Shown one piece after another: positions 1-6,333 of a DNA stretch of 14,320 bases (position 1 is its first letter; each line of letters begins with the position of its first letter). Position numbers and translations under genes: made by a program. The DNA lies in assembly GCA_045654765.1 (NCBI GenBank), contig JAZONZ010000040.1, positions 1 to 14,320 on the forward strand, written 5' to 3'. The stretch is from HGM11412 sp045654765 (GTDB lineage Bacteria; Bacillota; Clostridia; Christensenellales; Borkfalkiaceae). The notes beneath the pieces were generated by a model. It worked only from the letters and a program-made list of their open reading frames with translations, did not search any database and had not been told where the DNA came from.

Positions 1-66
1 TGTTATTTAGTTGTTGTTTCTAAAAACATTTAAACTTTTTTACTTTTTGAATTACTTTTCTATTCG

Positions 67-867
67 TTAAATTTTTTCTTCAAGCCCAAGTAACCTGCAA
101 GCATTTTTATGAAATACGTATTCTTTCTCTTCTTCAGTTAATAAAAAGTCAAAGGCTACCGCTCCTACGTACATACCTACGTTATATAAAGTATAATCAG
201 TGCCGTAAAGTTGCCTTTCTTTACCAAACAAGTCAATAGCGTGACGTAACGTGCCGTGCCTAATCAAGCCCCCACCCGACCAGTCTAAATAGTAATTATC
301 ACATTTTTCCATACGCTTAAAAGCCCTTTCAAGCGTATATCCTTCGTGTGGGTGTGCACCTATGAACGCCATATTTTTAAATCGACTAACCATTTCGTCC
401 ATTTTATCGTGAGTTTTTTCGTCGTTAGCAATTGCGTGAAAATCTACAATCATTTTATAATGGTCGCACGCTTCTAAAATATCGTATAAGTTTTTACCTG
501 ATTCTCTGAAAGACCATCCGTGCATGTAAGGCACTATTTCACCTACTAAATTAACGCCTAATTTGTGCATTCTTTCAACTTCTTCGATTGATTCTTTTAC
601 AAACTTGTCGTGAATATGAAAGCCTGGAATATAAAATCCATCGTAAAAATCTCGTAACTCTAACGCCGTATCGTTTAAATCTTTTATATATTCCCACGTT
701 GGATTTAAGTTCCTTCCAAGAACAACCGAGCCACACGCTTTATAATAGCCGTAATGTTTAAGTTCAGTTAAAATATCTTCACTTGTTATAGGTAAATACG
801 ATAAATTACGATTACGAACACCTTTATGTGGATGTATATGAATATCAATAATTTTATAATCTTTCAT
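67..867 (-). CDS. Amidohydrolase_2-type TIM-barrel metal hydrolase, copy A
   Basis: Predicted metal-dependent hydrolase or decarboxylase of the amidohydrolase-related (ACMSD-like) family; substrate unknown. From the chosen start the protein has 266 residues. The metal-site pattern is complete: HxH after strand 1 (H10, H12), H144 in VDFH, H172 in GAHP, and D224 in YGTD before the last strand. The open frame extends 10 codons further (to 897), but an AGGGGA ribosome site lies 7 nt before the ATG at 867, the neighbour upstream has the same N-terminus (MKDYKIID) with an identical AGGGG site, and the longer start would fall inside that gene. It follows its paralog by 19 nt and probably shares its transcript. 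No signal peptide or membrane segment is seen, so it is cytoplasmic. The family is clear; the reaction is not. Confidence 0.85.
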   Translation of the reverse strand: MKDYKIIDIHIHPHKGVRNRNLSYLPITSEDILTELKHYGYYKACGSVVLGRNLNPTWEYIKDLNDTALELRDFYDGFYIPGFHIHDKFVKESIEEVERMHKLGVNLVGEIVPYMHGWSFRESGKNLYDILEACDHYKMIVDFHAIANDEKTHDKMDEMVSRFKNMAFIGAHPHEGYTLERAFKRMEKCDNYYLDWSGGGLIRHGTLRHAIDLFGKERQLYGTDYTLYNVGMYVGAVAFDFLLTEEEKEYVFHKNACRLLGLEEKI

Positions 868-886
868 AAATAATTCCCCTAATACG

Positions 887-1693
887 TTATTTATCAAGTC
901 CTAATATTCTTGACGCATTTTTATTGAAGATATACTCTTTTTCTTCTTCGCTTAAAAGATAGTTTAGGCTAACGCCACCTACGTACATAGCAGGGTTACA
1001 AGTTGGATAATCACTACCAAACACTTGCCTTTCTTTACCAAACAAGTCAATGGCTTGACGCAAAGTATCACGTTTTAATAAACCGCCACCCGACCAGTCA
1101 AGATAATAATTTTCATTTTTTTCCATACGGTTGAACGCCCTTTCAAGCATTTTTGATTCTAAGCCTGGGTGCGCTCCAACGAAAATCATATTTTTAAATC
1201 TACTAACCATTTCGTCCATTTTGTTCATAGCATTTTCGTCGTTTGTAGTCGAGTGAAAGTCGATTATCATACCATAATGCTCGCACGCTTCTAAAATTTC
1301 GTATAAATTTTTATCGTTTTCACTAAAAGACCAGCCGTTTAAATATGGAACTAATTCGCCTACTAATTTTACCCCGAGTTTATGCATTCTTTCAACTTCT
1401 TCAATTGACTCTTTTACAAACTTTGGATGAATATGAAAACCAGGAATATAAAAATCGCCGTACATATCACGAAGTGTTAAAGCATCGTCGTTTTGACTTT
1501 TTACGTCATCAAACGTTTGATATGATTTTTTTGCATATATAACCGAGCCACAAACTTTATAATAACCTAATTTCTTTAAGTCCCTTAAAGTGTTCTCTGC
1601 CGACATATCACAATGAGCAATATGTTGACAAATATTGCTTTCATTATTCAAAAACGGATGTATGTGAAAATCAATAATTTTATAATCTTTCAT
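887..1693 (-). CDS. Amidohydrolase_2-type TIM-barrel metal hydrolase, copy B
   Basis: 268-residue cytoplasmic metal hydrolase, paralogous to the next gene downstream. More than half of the residues match by eye, including long runs such as the segment around KFVKESIEEVERMHKLGV (about residues 91-108) and LDWSGGGL (198-205). Metal ligands are all present: H10 and H12 (HxH), H147 in IDFH, H175 in GAHP, D228 in FGSD. The N-terminal loop (residues 14-40) and the end of the barrel differ most between the two copies, as expected if substrate preference has diverged after a tandem duplication. The start ATG is preceded by AGGGGTA, and a good sigma-A promoter lies about 30 nt upstream. First gene of a two-gene unit. 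Substrate unknown. Confidence 0.86.
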   Translation of the reverse strand: MKDYKIIDFHIHPFLNNESNICQHIAHCDMSAENTLRDLKKLGYYKVCGSVIYAKKSYQTFDDVKSQNDDALTLRDMYGDFYIPGFHIHPKFVKESIEEVERMHKLGVKLVGELVPYLNGWSFSENDKNLYEILEACEHYGMIIDFHSTTNDENAMNKMDEMVSRFKNMIFVGAHPGLESKMLERAFNRMEKNENYYLDWSGGGLLKRDTLRQAIDLFGKERQVFGSDYPTCNPAMYVGGVSLNYLLSEEEKEYIFNKNASRILGLDK

Positions 1694-1720
1694 AATAAAT
1701 TACCCCTATCTCGTACTTAT

Positions 1721-1749
1721 ATTGTAACATAAAATACACACTTCTTCAA
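1721..1749 (-). promoter_or_regulatory. Sigma-A-type promoter of the tandem amidohydrolase pair
   Basis: On the - strand TTGAAG (1744-1749) and TACAAT (1721-1726) are separated by exactly 17 nt. The predicted transcription start is about 1714, giving a leader of about 20 nt that contains only the AGGGG ribosome site. No operator-like repeat is seen. The pair can therefore be expressed independently of the upstream RNA ligase gene. Confidence 0.65.
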
Positions 1750-1769
1750 GTAAATAATTAAATTTTAAA

Positions 1770-2531
1770 CTATCTTAATTTATTTGTAATTTTCGGCTTT
1801 TCTAACCATTTAGACGTTGATATTTGATTTTGAACGTAAGAGTCCCTTACGTACTTTACTCTACCTTTTACAATTCCGTCTTCTTCAACTTTAATGTATA
1901 AGCCTTCCATTAAGTTAGAAGTATCCGTTTCTTTTAAAATTTCTTCAATGTCTAAATGTAATTCTTCAACTTGGCTAATCAAATTATCAAGGGCGTTAAC
2001 CGACCTATAAGTTGATTTTTGTAAATTTTTTAAAACTTGATTTTCGCTTGAAAACTTTCCACTATCTAAAACGGGTACGCTATAAATAGGTAAATTTTTT
2101 AATATTTCTTTTCTGCTAAAAGTATCTAAAAACACACCTTTTTCTTTATCGTAAATATCAAATTCTAAAAAATAAGAAGGCAGTAAATCATAGTAAATTT
2201 TATGCTTAACGTATAACCACTCGCCATACATTATATACTTATCTTTTAATGCGCTATAAAGGGCTTGGTAATTTTCATTAGCAAAAGTTTTAAATAAATT
2301 ATAATGTTTTTCTCTATATCCGCCAACTAAAAAATGCCCTCTGCTTTGAAGTAGTAATTCACCGCTACTTGAAAAAGATATACCAACGTTTGCTCCGTCA
2401 ACCTTTTCTTCAATTACTATATTTTTATTTTTAATTTCATTAAAAGAAACTAAATTTAAGTCCTCGTCACCACGTTGAATTTTAGAGCCTTGTAAATGCT
2501 TTGTTCGTGGATATTTTATAATTTTTTCCAT
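1770..2531 (-). CDS. RNA ligase family protein (T4 Rnl2-like nucleotidyltransferase)
   Basis: 253-residue ATP-dependent RNA ligase of the covalent nucleotidyltransferase superfamily (RNA_ligase family, T4 Rnl2-like). Motif I is KVDGANVG with the predicted adenylated lysine K43. The SRG motif follows (R64), then motif III YGEWLY (E104), motif IIIa YFLEFDIYD (120-128), motif IV EGLYIK (E209, G210) and motif V GRVKYVR (R224, K226). All catalytic elements look intact. There is little sequence after motif V, so a C-terminal specificity domain is short or absent. It lies 15 nt behind the permease gene and likely shares its promoter. No clear Shine-Dalgarno precedes the ATG, so translation may be weak or depend on the upstream gene; the next methionine (M101) lies beyond motif I and cannot be the start. 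No kinase, phosphatase, RtcB or Hen1 gene is nearby, so the RNA substrate cannot be inferred. A DNA ligase role is less likely given the motifs and small size. Confidence 0.85.
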   Translation of the reverse strand: MEKIIKYPRTKHLQGSKIQRGDEDLNLVSFNEIKNKNIVIEEKVDGANVGISFSSSGELLLQSRGHFLVGGYREKHYNLFKTFANENYQALYSALKDKYIMYGEWLYVKHKIYYDLLPSYFLEFDIYDKEKGVFLDTFSRKEILKNLPIYSVPVLDSGKFSSENQVLKNLQKSTYRSVNALDNLISQVEELHLDIEEILKETDTSNLMEGLYIKVEEDGIVKGRVKYVRDSYVQNQISTSKWLEKPKITNKLR

Positions 2532-2546
2532 AATCGATTTTATAAA

Positions 2547-3500
2547 TTACAACACAAGGGCTAATAGATAATATAATACGGAAATAGTAAAACATGAAAA
2601 TATAGTTGAAGAAAGTGTGAATATTACTGCATTTTCATTGTCCCCGTCATAGTAATCGGCAAAAGTTGAGGCTAACCCAGCCGTAGGCATACTAAACGTA
2701 ATAAATAAACCTATTATCGTTTCTGTTGGAATTGATAAAAATAAATTTACAATAAGCATTACGCCCGCAACAAACGTAGGTACGATAACTAATTTCACAG
2801 CACTTACTAAATACGCCGTTTTCGTTGTGAAAAGCGAAGAAAATTTAATTCCGCCAAGTTTTATACCTATTATCATCATAGATAGTGGCGTAACTATATT
2901 AGATAAATAATTTGTATACGTACTAACTTCTACAACGTTTTTACTTACATTTGTTAAGTTTATAATAACGCCTATTATAAAAGCAATAAATACGGGATTT
3001 AAAAATATGTTTTTTATAGACACTTTTTTCTTACTGCCTGCAACCATATTTACGCCGTAAGTATACATTATAATATTCATAGAGATACATACAACTATAA
3101 CGCTAACCACGACTAACGGCTGTGTTTCGCCAAATACTGCTTTAGCAAGCGGAATACCTAAAAATCCACTATTAGCAAAAAGCATTGAGAACTTAACCAT
3201 ACCTTTCTTTTTATCATCTTCAGGCTTTTTTACTAATAACGTTGTAGCCGTTATTAAAACAACGTAAAATAAAATTGTAGCAATAAACGATATACCTATT
3301 ACTAATGCCGTTTGTAAGTTAAACTCAATATTTAAAGTAGTTGATATAATTAAAAAAGGCATACCAACGTACATTAAAATTTTACTAAGTACTCCCGATT
3401 CTTTTTCTTTAACCATTCCCTTTTTACTTAAAATAAACCCTGGAATAGCAAGCAAAACAAAAACTATAACGTTTTTTAACATAACTATAAATGCGTCCAT
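2547..3500 (-). CDS. AEC (auxin efflux carrier) family permease
   Basis: 317-residue integral membrane transporter of the AEC family. In bacteria the family exports or imports small organic acids such as malate; the substrate here is not evident. It is nearly all hydrophobic, with about ten predicted membrane helices in two halves joined by a lysine-rich cytoplasmic loop near residues 154-164. Family signatures include FANSGFLGIPL (109-118 region), TPLSMMIIG (204-212) and the segment MPTAGLAS..DYYDGDNENA (271-291). Length is typical. The ATG is preceded by AAAGGGA, and a near-consensus promoter lies just upstream. First gene of a unit with the RNA ligase; the two have no obvious functional connection. 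Confidence 0.88.
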   Translation of the reverse strand: MDAFIVMLKNVIVFVLLAIPGFILSKKGMVKEKESGVLSKILMYVGMPFLIISTTLNIEFNLQTALVIGISFIATILFYVVLITATTLLVKKPEDDKKKGMVKFSMLFANSGFLGIPLAKAVFGETQPLVVVSVIVVCISMNIIMYTYGVNMVAGSKKKVSIKNIFLNPVFIAFIIGVIINLTNVSKNVVEVSTYTNYLSNIVTPLSMMIIGIKLGGIKFSSLFTTKTAYLVSAVKLVIVPTFVAGVMLIVNLFLSIPTETIIGLFITFSMPTAGLASTFADYYDGDNENAVIFTLSSTIFSCFTISVLYYLLALVL

Positions 3501-3532
3501 AATAAATTCCCTTTAAAACAATAATATTATTT

Positions 3533-3561
3533 ATTATACTTTGTATGTAAAATAAAGTCAA
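3533..3561 (-). promoter_or_regulatory. Sigma-A promoter for AEC permease and RNA ligase
   Basis: TTGACT (3556-3561) and TATAAT (3533-3538) on the - strand, 17 nt apart, a near-perfect vegetative promoter. The predicted start near 3526 leaves a leader of about 25 nt with an AAAGGGA ribosome site. It is divergent from the lysine-riboswitch promoter, about 100 nt away. Confidence 0.75.
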
Positions 3562-3663
3562 TTAAAGTAACACTTTCCATAAACTAATTTATATTTTTTA
3601 ATTTTATTGTGTTAACTCTATATTAATCAAAAGTTAATAAATTTAAGAATTTAGTAAAAAAAG
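3562..3663. other. AT-rich spacer between divergent promoters
   Basis: This is the only part of the 436-nt gene-free stretch 3501-3936 that is not a promoter or riboswitch. It is very A+T-rich, with A and T tracts that could act as UP elements for either promoter. I see no open frame, hairpin or clear operator in it. Confidence 0.5.
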
Positions 3664-3692
3664 TTGACAAAAGCATTATATTGTTCTACAAT
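3664..3692 (+). promoter_or_regulatory. Sigma-A promoter of the lysine riboswitch / lysW unit
   Basis: Perfect TTGACA (3664-3669), 17-nt spacer, TACAAT (3687-3692). The transcript would begin near 3699, a few nucleotides before the first riboswitch helix. The promoter looks strong and constitutive, so control is expected at the riboswitch. Confidence 0.8.
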
Positions 3693-3706
3693 TAGACAAA
3701 ACAAAT

Positions 3707-3900
3707 ATAGAGGCGCAACTTTCATTAAAGTTATCTTTAAGGCAAATCGGGATAAAAATAGGGGAAGTTGCCGAAGAAATTTCTTCGCCAAAAGAAATTA
3801 TCTGGGCAAGCATAAAATATGTGCTTGACTGTCGCTAATTTATTTAGCGTTGTGCTATTAAATATTCCTTTCACGATATTTAATAGTATCGTGTTTTTTT
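3707..3900 (+). promoter_or_regulatory. Lysine riboswitch (L box) with transcription attenuator
   Basis: The conserved core AGAGGCGC..., GGGGAAGUUGCCGAAG and CUGGGCAAGC...CUUGACUGUC is present in order. Helices seen: P1 AUAG/CUAU (3707-3710/3855-3858); P2 GCAACUU/AAGUUGC (3715-3721/3765-3771); P3 AAUUUCUU/AAGAAAUU (3778-3785/3792-3799), whose loop GCC can pair with GGC at 3741-3743 as in the known L2-L3 kissing; P4 CAAGCA/UGCUUG (3807-3812/3822-3827); P5 CGCUAA/UUAGCG (3833-3838/3844-3849). The expression platform holds an 11-bp antiterminator, CUAUUAAAUAU (3855-3865) with AUAUUUAAUAG (3876-3886). It overlaps both P1 and a terminator stem, CACGAUA/UAUCGUG (3872-3878/3887-3893), that is followed by seven U. 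Lysine binding would stabilise P1, take CUAU from the antiterminator, and stop transcription. It therefore predicts repression of the downstream gene by lysine. Confidence 0.93.
3872..3900 (+). terminator. Riboswitch-controlled attenuator terminator
   Basis: Perfect 7-bp stem CACGATA/TATCGTG with an 8-nt loop, followed by T7 (3894-3900). It ends 36 nt before the lysW start codon. Its 5' half is also part of the 11-bp antiterminator, so it is conditional. Confidence 0.85.
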
Positions 3901-3936
3901 ATTACTAAAAACCCGAAAGGGAAAGGAGAAAGGGTT

Positions 3937-5703
3937 ATGCTTAACTCTAAAAAGTTTTTTACTGGAAAAACTATTACTTTACTAATAGCAAGTATAGTTA
4001 TTCTAACAGCGCTTATTGTTCTTACTGCAACGGGCATAGTACACAATGAACAAATGTGTAAACTTTGTAATGGTCTTGGCATTATTGACGGCGAAAGTTG
4101 TAATATTTGCGAAGGAGCAGGCAACGGCGTTGGCTCAATATGGGCGTTACTTCCACCTATCATAGCAATAGGTCTTGCACTTATTACAAAAGAAGTTTTC
4201 AGTTCATTATTTATAGGTATATTATCAGGTGCAATTTTAGCCGCTGATTTTTCACCTTTGAAAACTATGGATTTAGTTGTTAACGATGGTTTGATTAGCG
4301 CAGTATCTGGCACAGCAGGTATATTTATTTTCTTGATTGAACTTGGTATTTTAGTCGCTCTTGTAAATAAGGCGGGCGGAAGCCGTGCCTTTGGCGAATG
4401 GGCGGAGAAAAACGTTAAAAGTAAAGTGGGTGCGTCAATATGCACTTTCGTTCTTGGCGTTTTAATTTTTATTGACGACTATTTTAACTGTTTAACGGTT
4501 GGCTCGGTTATGCGTCCTGTTACGGATAAACATAAAATGAGCCGTTCAAAACTTGCTTACTTAATAGATGCAACTGCAGCGCCTATTTGTATGATTGCTC
4601 CTATATCTTCATGGGCGGCAGCCGTATCTCAATACGCACAAGACGGTCAAGGTTTAAGTTTATTTATAGCGGCAATTCCTTTTAACTTCTATTCATTATT
4701 GACTTTTGTATTTATAATCGCATTAGTCGTTATGAAATTTGACTTTGGTCCTATGCGTCTACACGAAATAAACGCTCAAAACGGCGATTTGTTTAGTGGT
4801 AAAAAAATTGAAAGTGATAATGAAGTTCCTAACTCAAAAGGTAGAGTAATGGACCTTGTTCTTCCAATTATATTTTTACTTGCTACTTGTATCTTTGCTC
4901 TCGTATACGTTGGCGGTTTCTTTGGCGAAACAGTTTATTACAACATGGCTGACGTTCTTGCAGATGGTGACACGTACGTTGATTACACTGGTAACTTTAT
5001 CGGCGCATTTGGTAACACCAATGCTACCGTAGCACTTCCTTGGGGCGGTCTTATAACACTTATTTTAACAATTGCTTATTTCGCTATTCGTGGTGTTGTT
5101 TCAGTAAAAGATTCAATGCAAGCACTTCCAAAAGGTTTTATAGCAATGGTTCCAGCAATATTTATTTTAACTTTTGCTACTGCTCTTAAAAATATGACGG
5201 GACAACTTGGCGCTGCTTTCCATATAGGTAATATGATGGCTAGTTTCCCTGCAACTCTTGCTAAATTCTTACCTGCAGTAATATTCTTAGTTGCTTGCAT
5301 ACTTTCTTTTGCTACGGGTACAAGTTGGGGAACTTTTGGTATTTTAATTCCTATCGTAACGGTAATGTTCCCAAGCGCTGAACAATATCAACTTATGATA
5401 ATAGGTATGTCTGCATGCTTGGCTGGCGCTGTTTGCGGTGACCACTGCTCTCCTATTTCAGACACTACTATTATGTCAAGTGCGGGCGCTGAGTGTGAAC
5501 ACTTAAATCACGTATCAACTCAAATACCTTACGCAGTATACGTTGCTATCGTATCGTTCGTATGCTTTATTTTAGCAGGCTTTATACAAAACGCATTTAT
5601 AATGTTACCTATCGGCTTTGCTATTATGATTGCTTCACTTTTCGTAACAAGAAAAATTGCTAATAAATACTACGCTAAAAAAGATGCTGAAATTAAAGAA
5701 TAA
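3937..5703 (+). CDS. lysW: NhaC-family transporter, predicted lysine importer (LysW type)
   Basis: 588-residue polytopic membrane protein of the NhaC Na+/H+ antiporter family. Its place behind a lysine riboswitch matches the LysW group, which comparative genomics predicted to be lysine transporters; the substrate is thus inferred from regulation. Signatures: FIDDYFNCLTVGSVMRP (178-194), APICMIAPISSWAA (215-228), SWGTFGILIPI (463-473), and CGDHCSPISDTTIMSSAGA (500-518) followed by HVSTQIPYA (525-533). About a dozen membrane helices are visible. An oddity lies after helix 1 (residues 12-35): two CxxCxGxG units, C41/C44 and C55/C58, like half of a DnaJ zinc-binding region, probably outside the membrane. 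The start ATG has AAAGGAG 8 nt upstream. Transcribed alone; a strong terminator follows. High lysine should shut it off. Confidence 0.87.
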   Translation: MLNSKKFFTGKTITLLIASIVILTALIVLTATGIVHNEQMCKLCNGLGIIDGESCNICEGAGNGVGSIWALLPPIIAIGLALITKEVFSSLFIGILSGAILAADFSPLKTMDLVVNDGLISAVSGTAGIFIFLIELGILVALVNKAGGSRAFGEWAEKNVKSKVGASICTFVLGVLIFIDDYFNCLTVGSVMRPVTDKHKMSRSKLAYLIDATAAPICMIAPISSWAAAVSQYAQDGQGLSLFIAAIPFNFYSLLTFVFIIALVVMKFDFGPMRLHEINAQNGDLFSGKKIESDNEVPNSKGRVMDLVLPIIFLLATCIFALVYVGGFFGETVYYNMADVLADGDTYVDYTGNFIGAFGNTNATVALPWGGLITLILTIAYFAIRGVVSVKDSMQALPKGFIAMVPAIFILTFATALKNMTGQLGAAFHIGNMMASFPATLAKFLPAVIFLVACILSFATGTSWGTFGILIPIVTVMFPSAEQYQLMIIGMSACLAGAVCGDHCSPISDTTIMSSAGAECEHLNHVSTQIPYAVYVAIVSFVCFILAGFIQNAFIMLPIGFAIMIASLFVTRKIANKYYAKKDAEIKE

Positions 5704-5712
5704 TTAAAATTT

Positions 5713-5748
5713 AACACGCCTTAAAAACAATTTTAAGGCGTGTTTTTT
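5713..5748 (+). terminator. Intrinsic terminator of lysW
   Basis: Perfect 14-bp stem (5713-5726 with 5731-5744; GC-rich half CACGCC/GGCGTG) and an ACAA loop, followed by T4 and further T-rich DNA. It starts 9 nt after the lysW stop codon. Confidence 0.93.
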
Positions 5749-5753
5749 ATTTG

Positions 5754-5781
5754 TTGACTTTTTTCGAAATAATAGTATAAT
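5754..5781 (+). promoter_or_regulatory. Sigma-A promoter of the 148-residue protein gene
   Basis: TTGACT (5754-5759), 16-nt spacer, TATAAT (5776-5781). It begins directly after the preceding terminator. The leader (about 5788-5823) is AT-rich and ends with GGAG 7 nt before the ATG; no riboswitch-like structure is seen. Confidence 0.72.
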
Positions 5782-5823
5782 ATTTATAGGAATATTAGCC
5801 TAATATAATAATGGAGTATAATT

Positions 5824-6270
5824 ATGGGATTATTTACAAATAAAGCAGTAAAACAAGCAAAAGAGTTAATTTATAGCGTTTTATTAAATTGCGATATGAC
5901 GAGCATTAGAGGCGTTAGTTGGGAAATTGATAGTGATAACGATAGCGTATTTTTTAGATGTGATGAAGATAATTTTAATCAAGGTCTTAAAAAGTATTTA
6001 GGTTATGGCGATTACTATGGCTCGCTTATGATACTTTACAACACTAAAGAAAGATATTTAGTTGCCGATATATATTATGGTAAACCAATTAGAACGTACG
6101 CTCAATTAAATGCAAACGCTGAGTTCGCTAAAACCGTGTTTGATTTTGATATTATAGTTACTAATTGCGAACACGCACCAAACGTACATATATCTAAAAT
6201 TATATCTCCAAATTCTCTTCAAGCCGAACTAGAAAAACTTATTTTAATGGTAGGCACTATGATAGAATAA
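5824..6270 (+). CDS. Hypothetical 148-residue soluble protein
   Basis: I do not recognise this protein. It has 148 residues, no signal peptide, no membrane helix and an acidic character. An N-terminal helix (about 6-22, AVKQAKELIYSVLL) is followed by alternating strands and helices: WEIDSDNDSVFFRCDED (33-49), SLMILYN (67-73), YLVADIYYG (78-86), a helix around 95-106, DIIVTN (109-114), and a C-terminal helix 131-146. This order resembles small YbjN/type III chaperone-like folds, but that is only a guess from secondary-structure pattern. The gene is a single unit with its own promoter, GGAG ribosome site and terminator, so it is very likely real. Neighbours give no hint of function. Confidence 0.78.
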   Translation: MGLFTNKAVKQAKELIYSVLLNCDMTSIRGVSWEIDSDNDSVFFRCDEDNFNQGLKKYLGYGDYYGSLMILYNTKERYLVADIYYGKPIRTYAQLNANAEFAKTVFDFDIIVTNCEHAPNVHISKIISPNSLQAELEKLILMVGTMIE

Positions 6271-6284
6271 TTAAATATATAACA

Positions 6285-6325
6285 AATCCCCCTTTTGTGA
6301 TTTTACAAAAGGGTGATTTTATTTT
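6285..6325. terminator. Bidirectional intrinsic terminator between convergent genes
   Basis: A 14-nt stem with one mismatch (6285-6298 with 6305-6318; core CCCTTTTGT/ACAAAAGGG) and a 6-nt loop. Reading + it is followed by TTATTTT. Reading - the flank is ATTTGTTATAT, also T-rich. It lies between the ends of the 148-residue gene and the convergent 606-residue gene and can serve both. Confidence 0.85.
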
Positions 6326-6333
6326 ACGTTAAA

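Noticed and set aside
1..66. Terminator after the first amidohydrolase
   Set aside because: The stretch is A/T-rich but no stem of useful length precedes a T-run on the - strand; the true end may lie outside the window.
867..897. Longer start (ten more codons) for the first amidohydrolase
   Set aside because: The extension overlaps the upstream gene's stop region and lacks a ribosome site, while ATG 867 has AGGGGA at good spacing and matches the paralog's N-terminus.
3773..3786. Palindrome GAAGAAATTTCTTC as an operator
   Set aside because: It lies within the riboswitch at P3 and is explained by that helix and its neighbouring junction.
3858..4445. 195-codon open frame on the - strand across the riboswitch end and the start of lysW
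   Set aside because: It is antisense to the strongly supported transporter gene, covers the attenuator, has a Pro/Ser/Ile-rich composition typical of a shadow frame, and matches no family.
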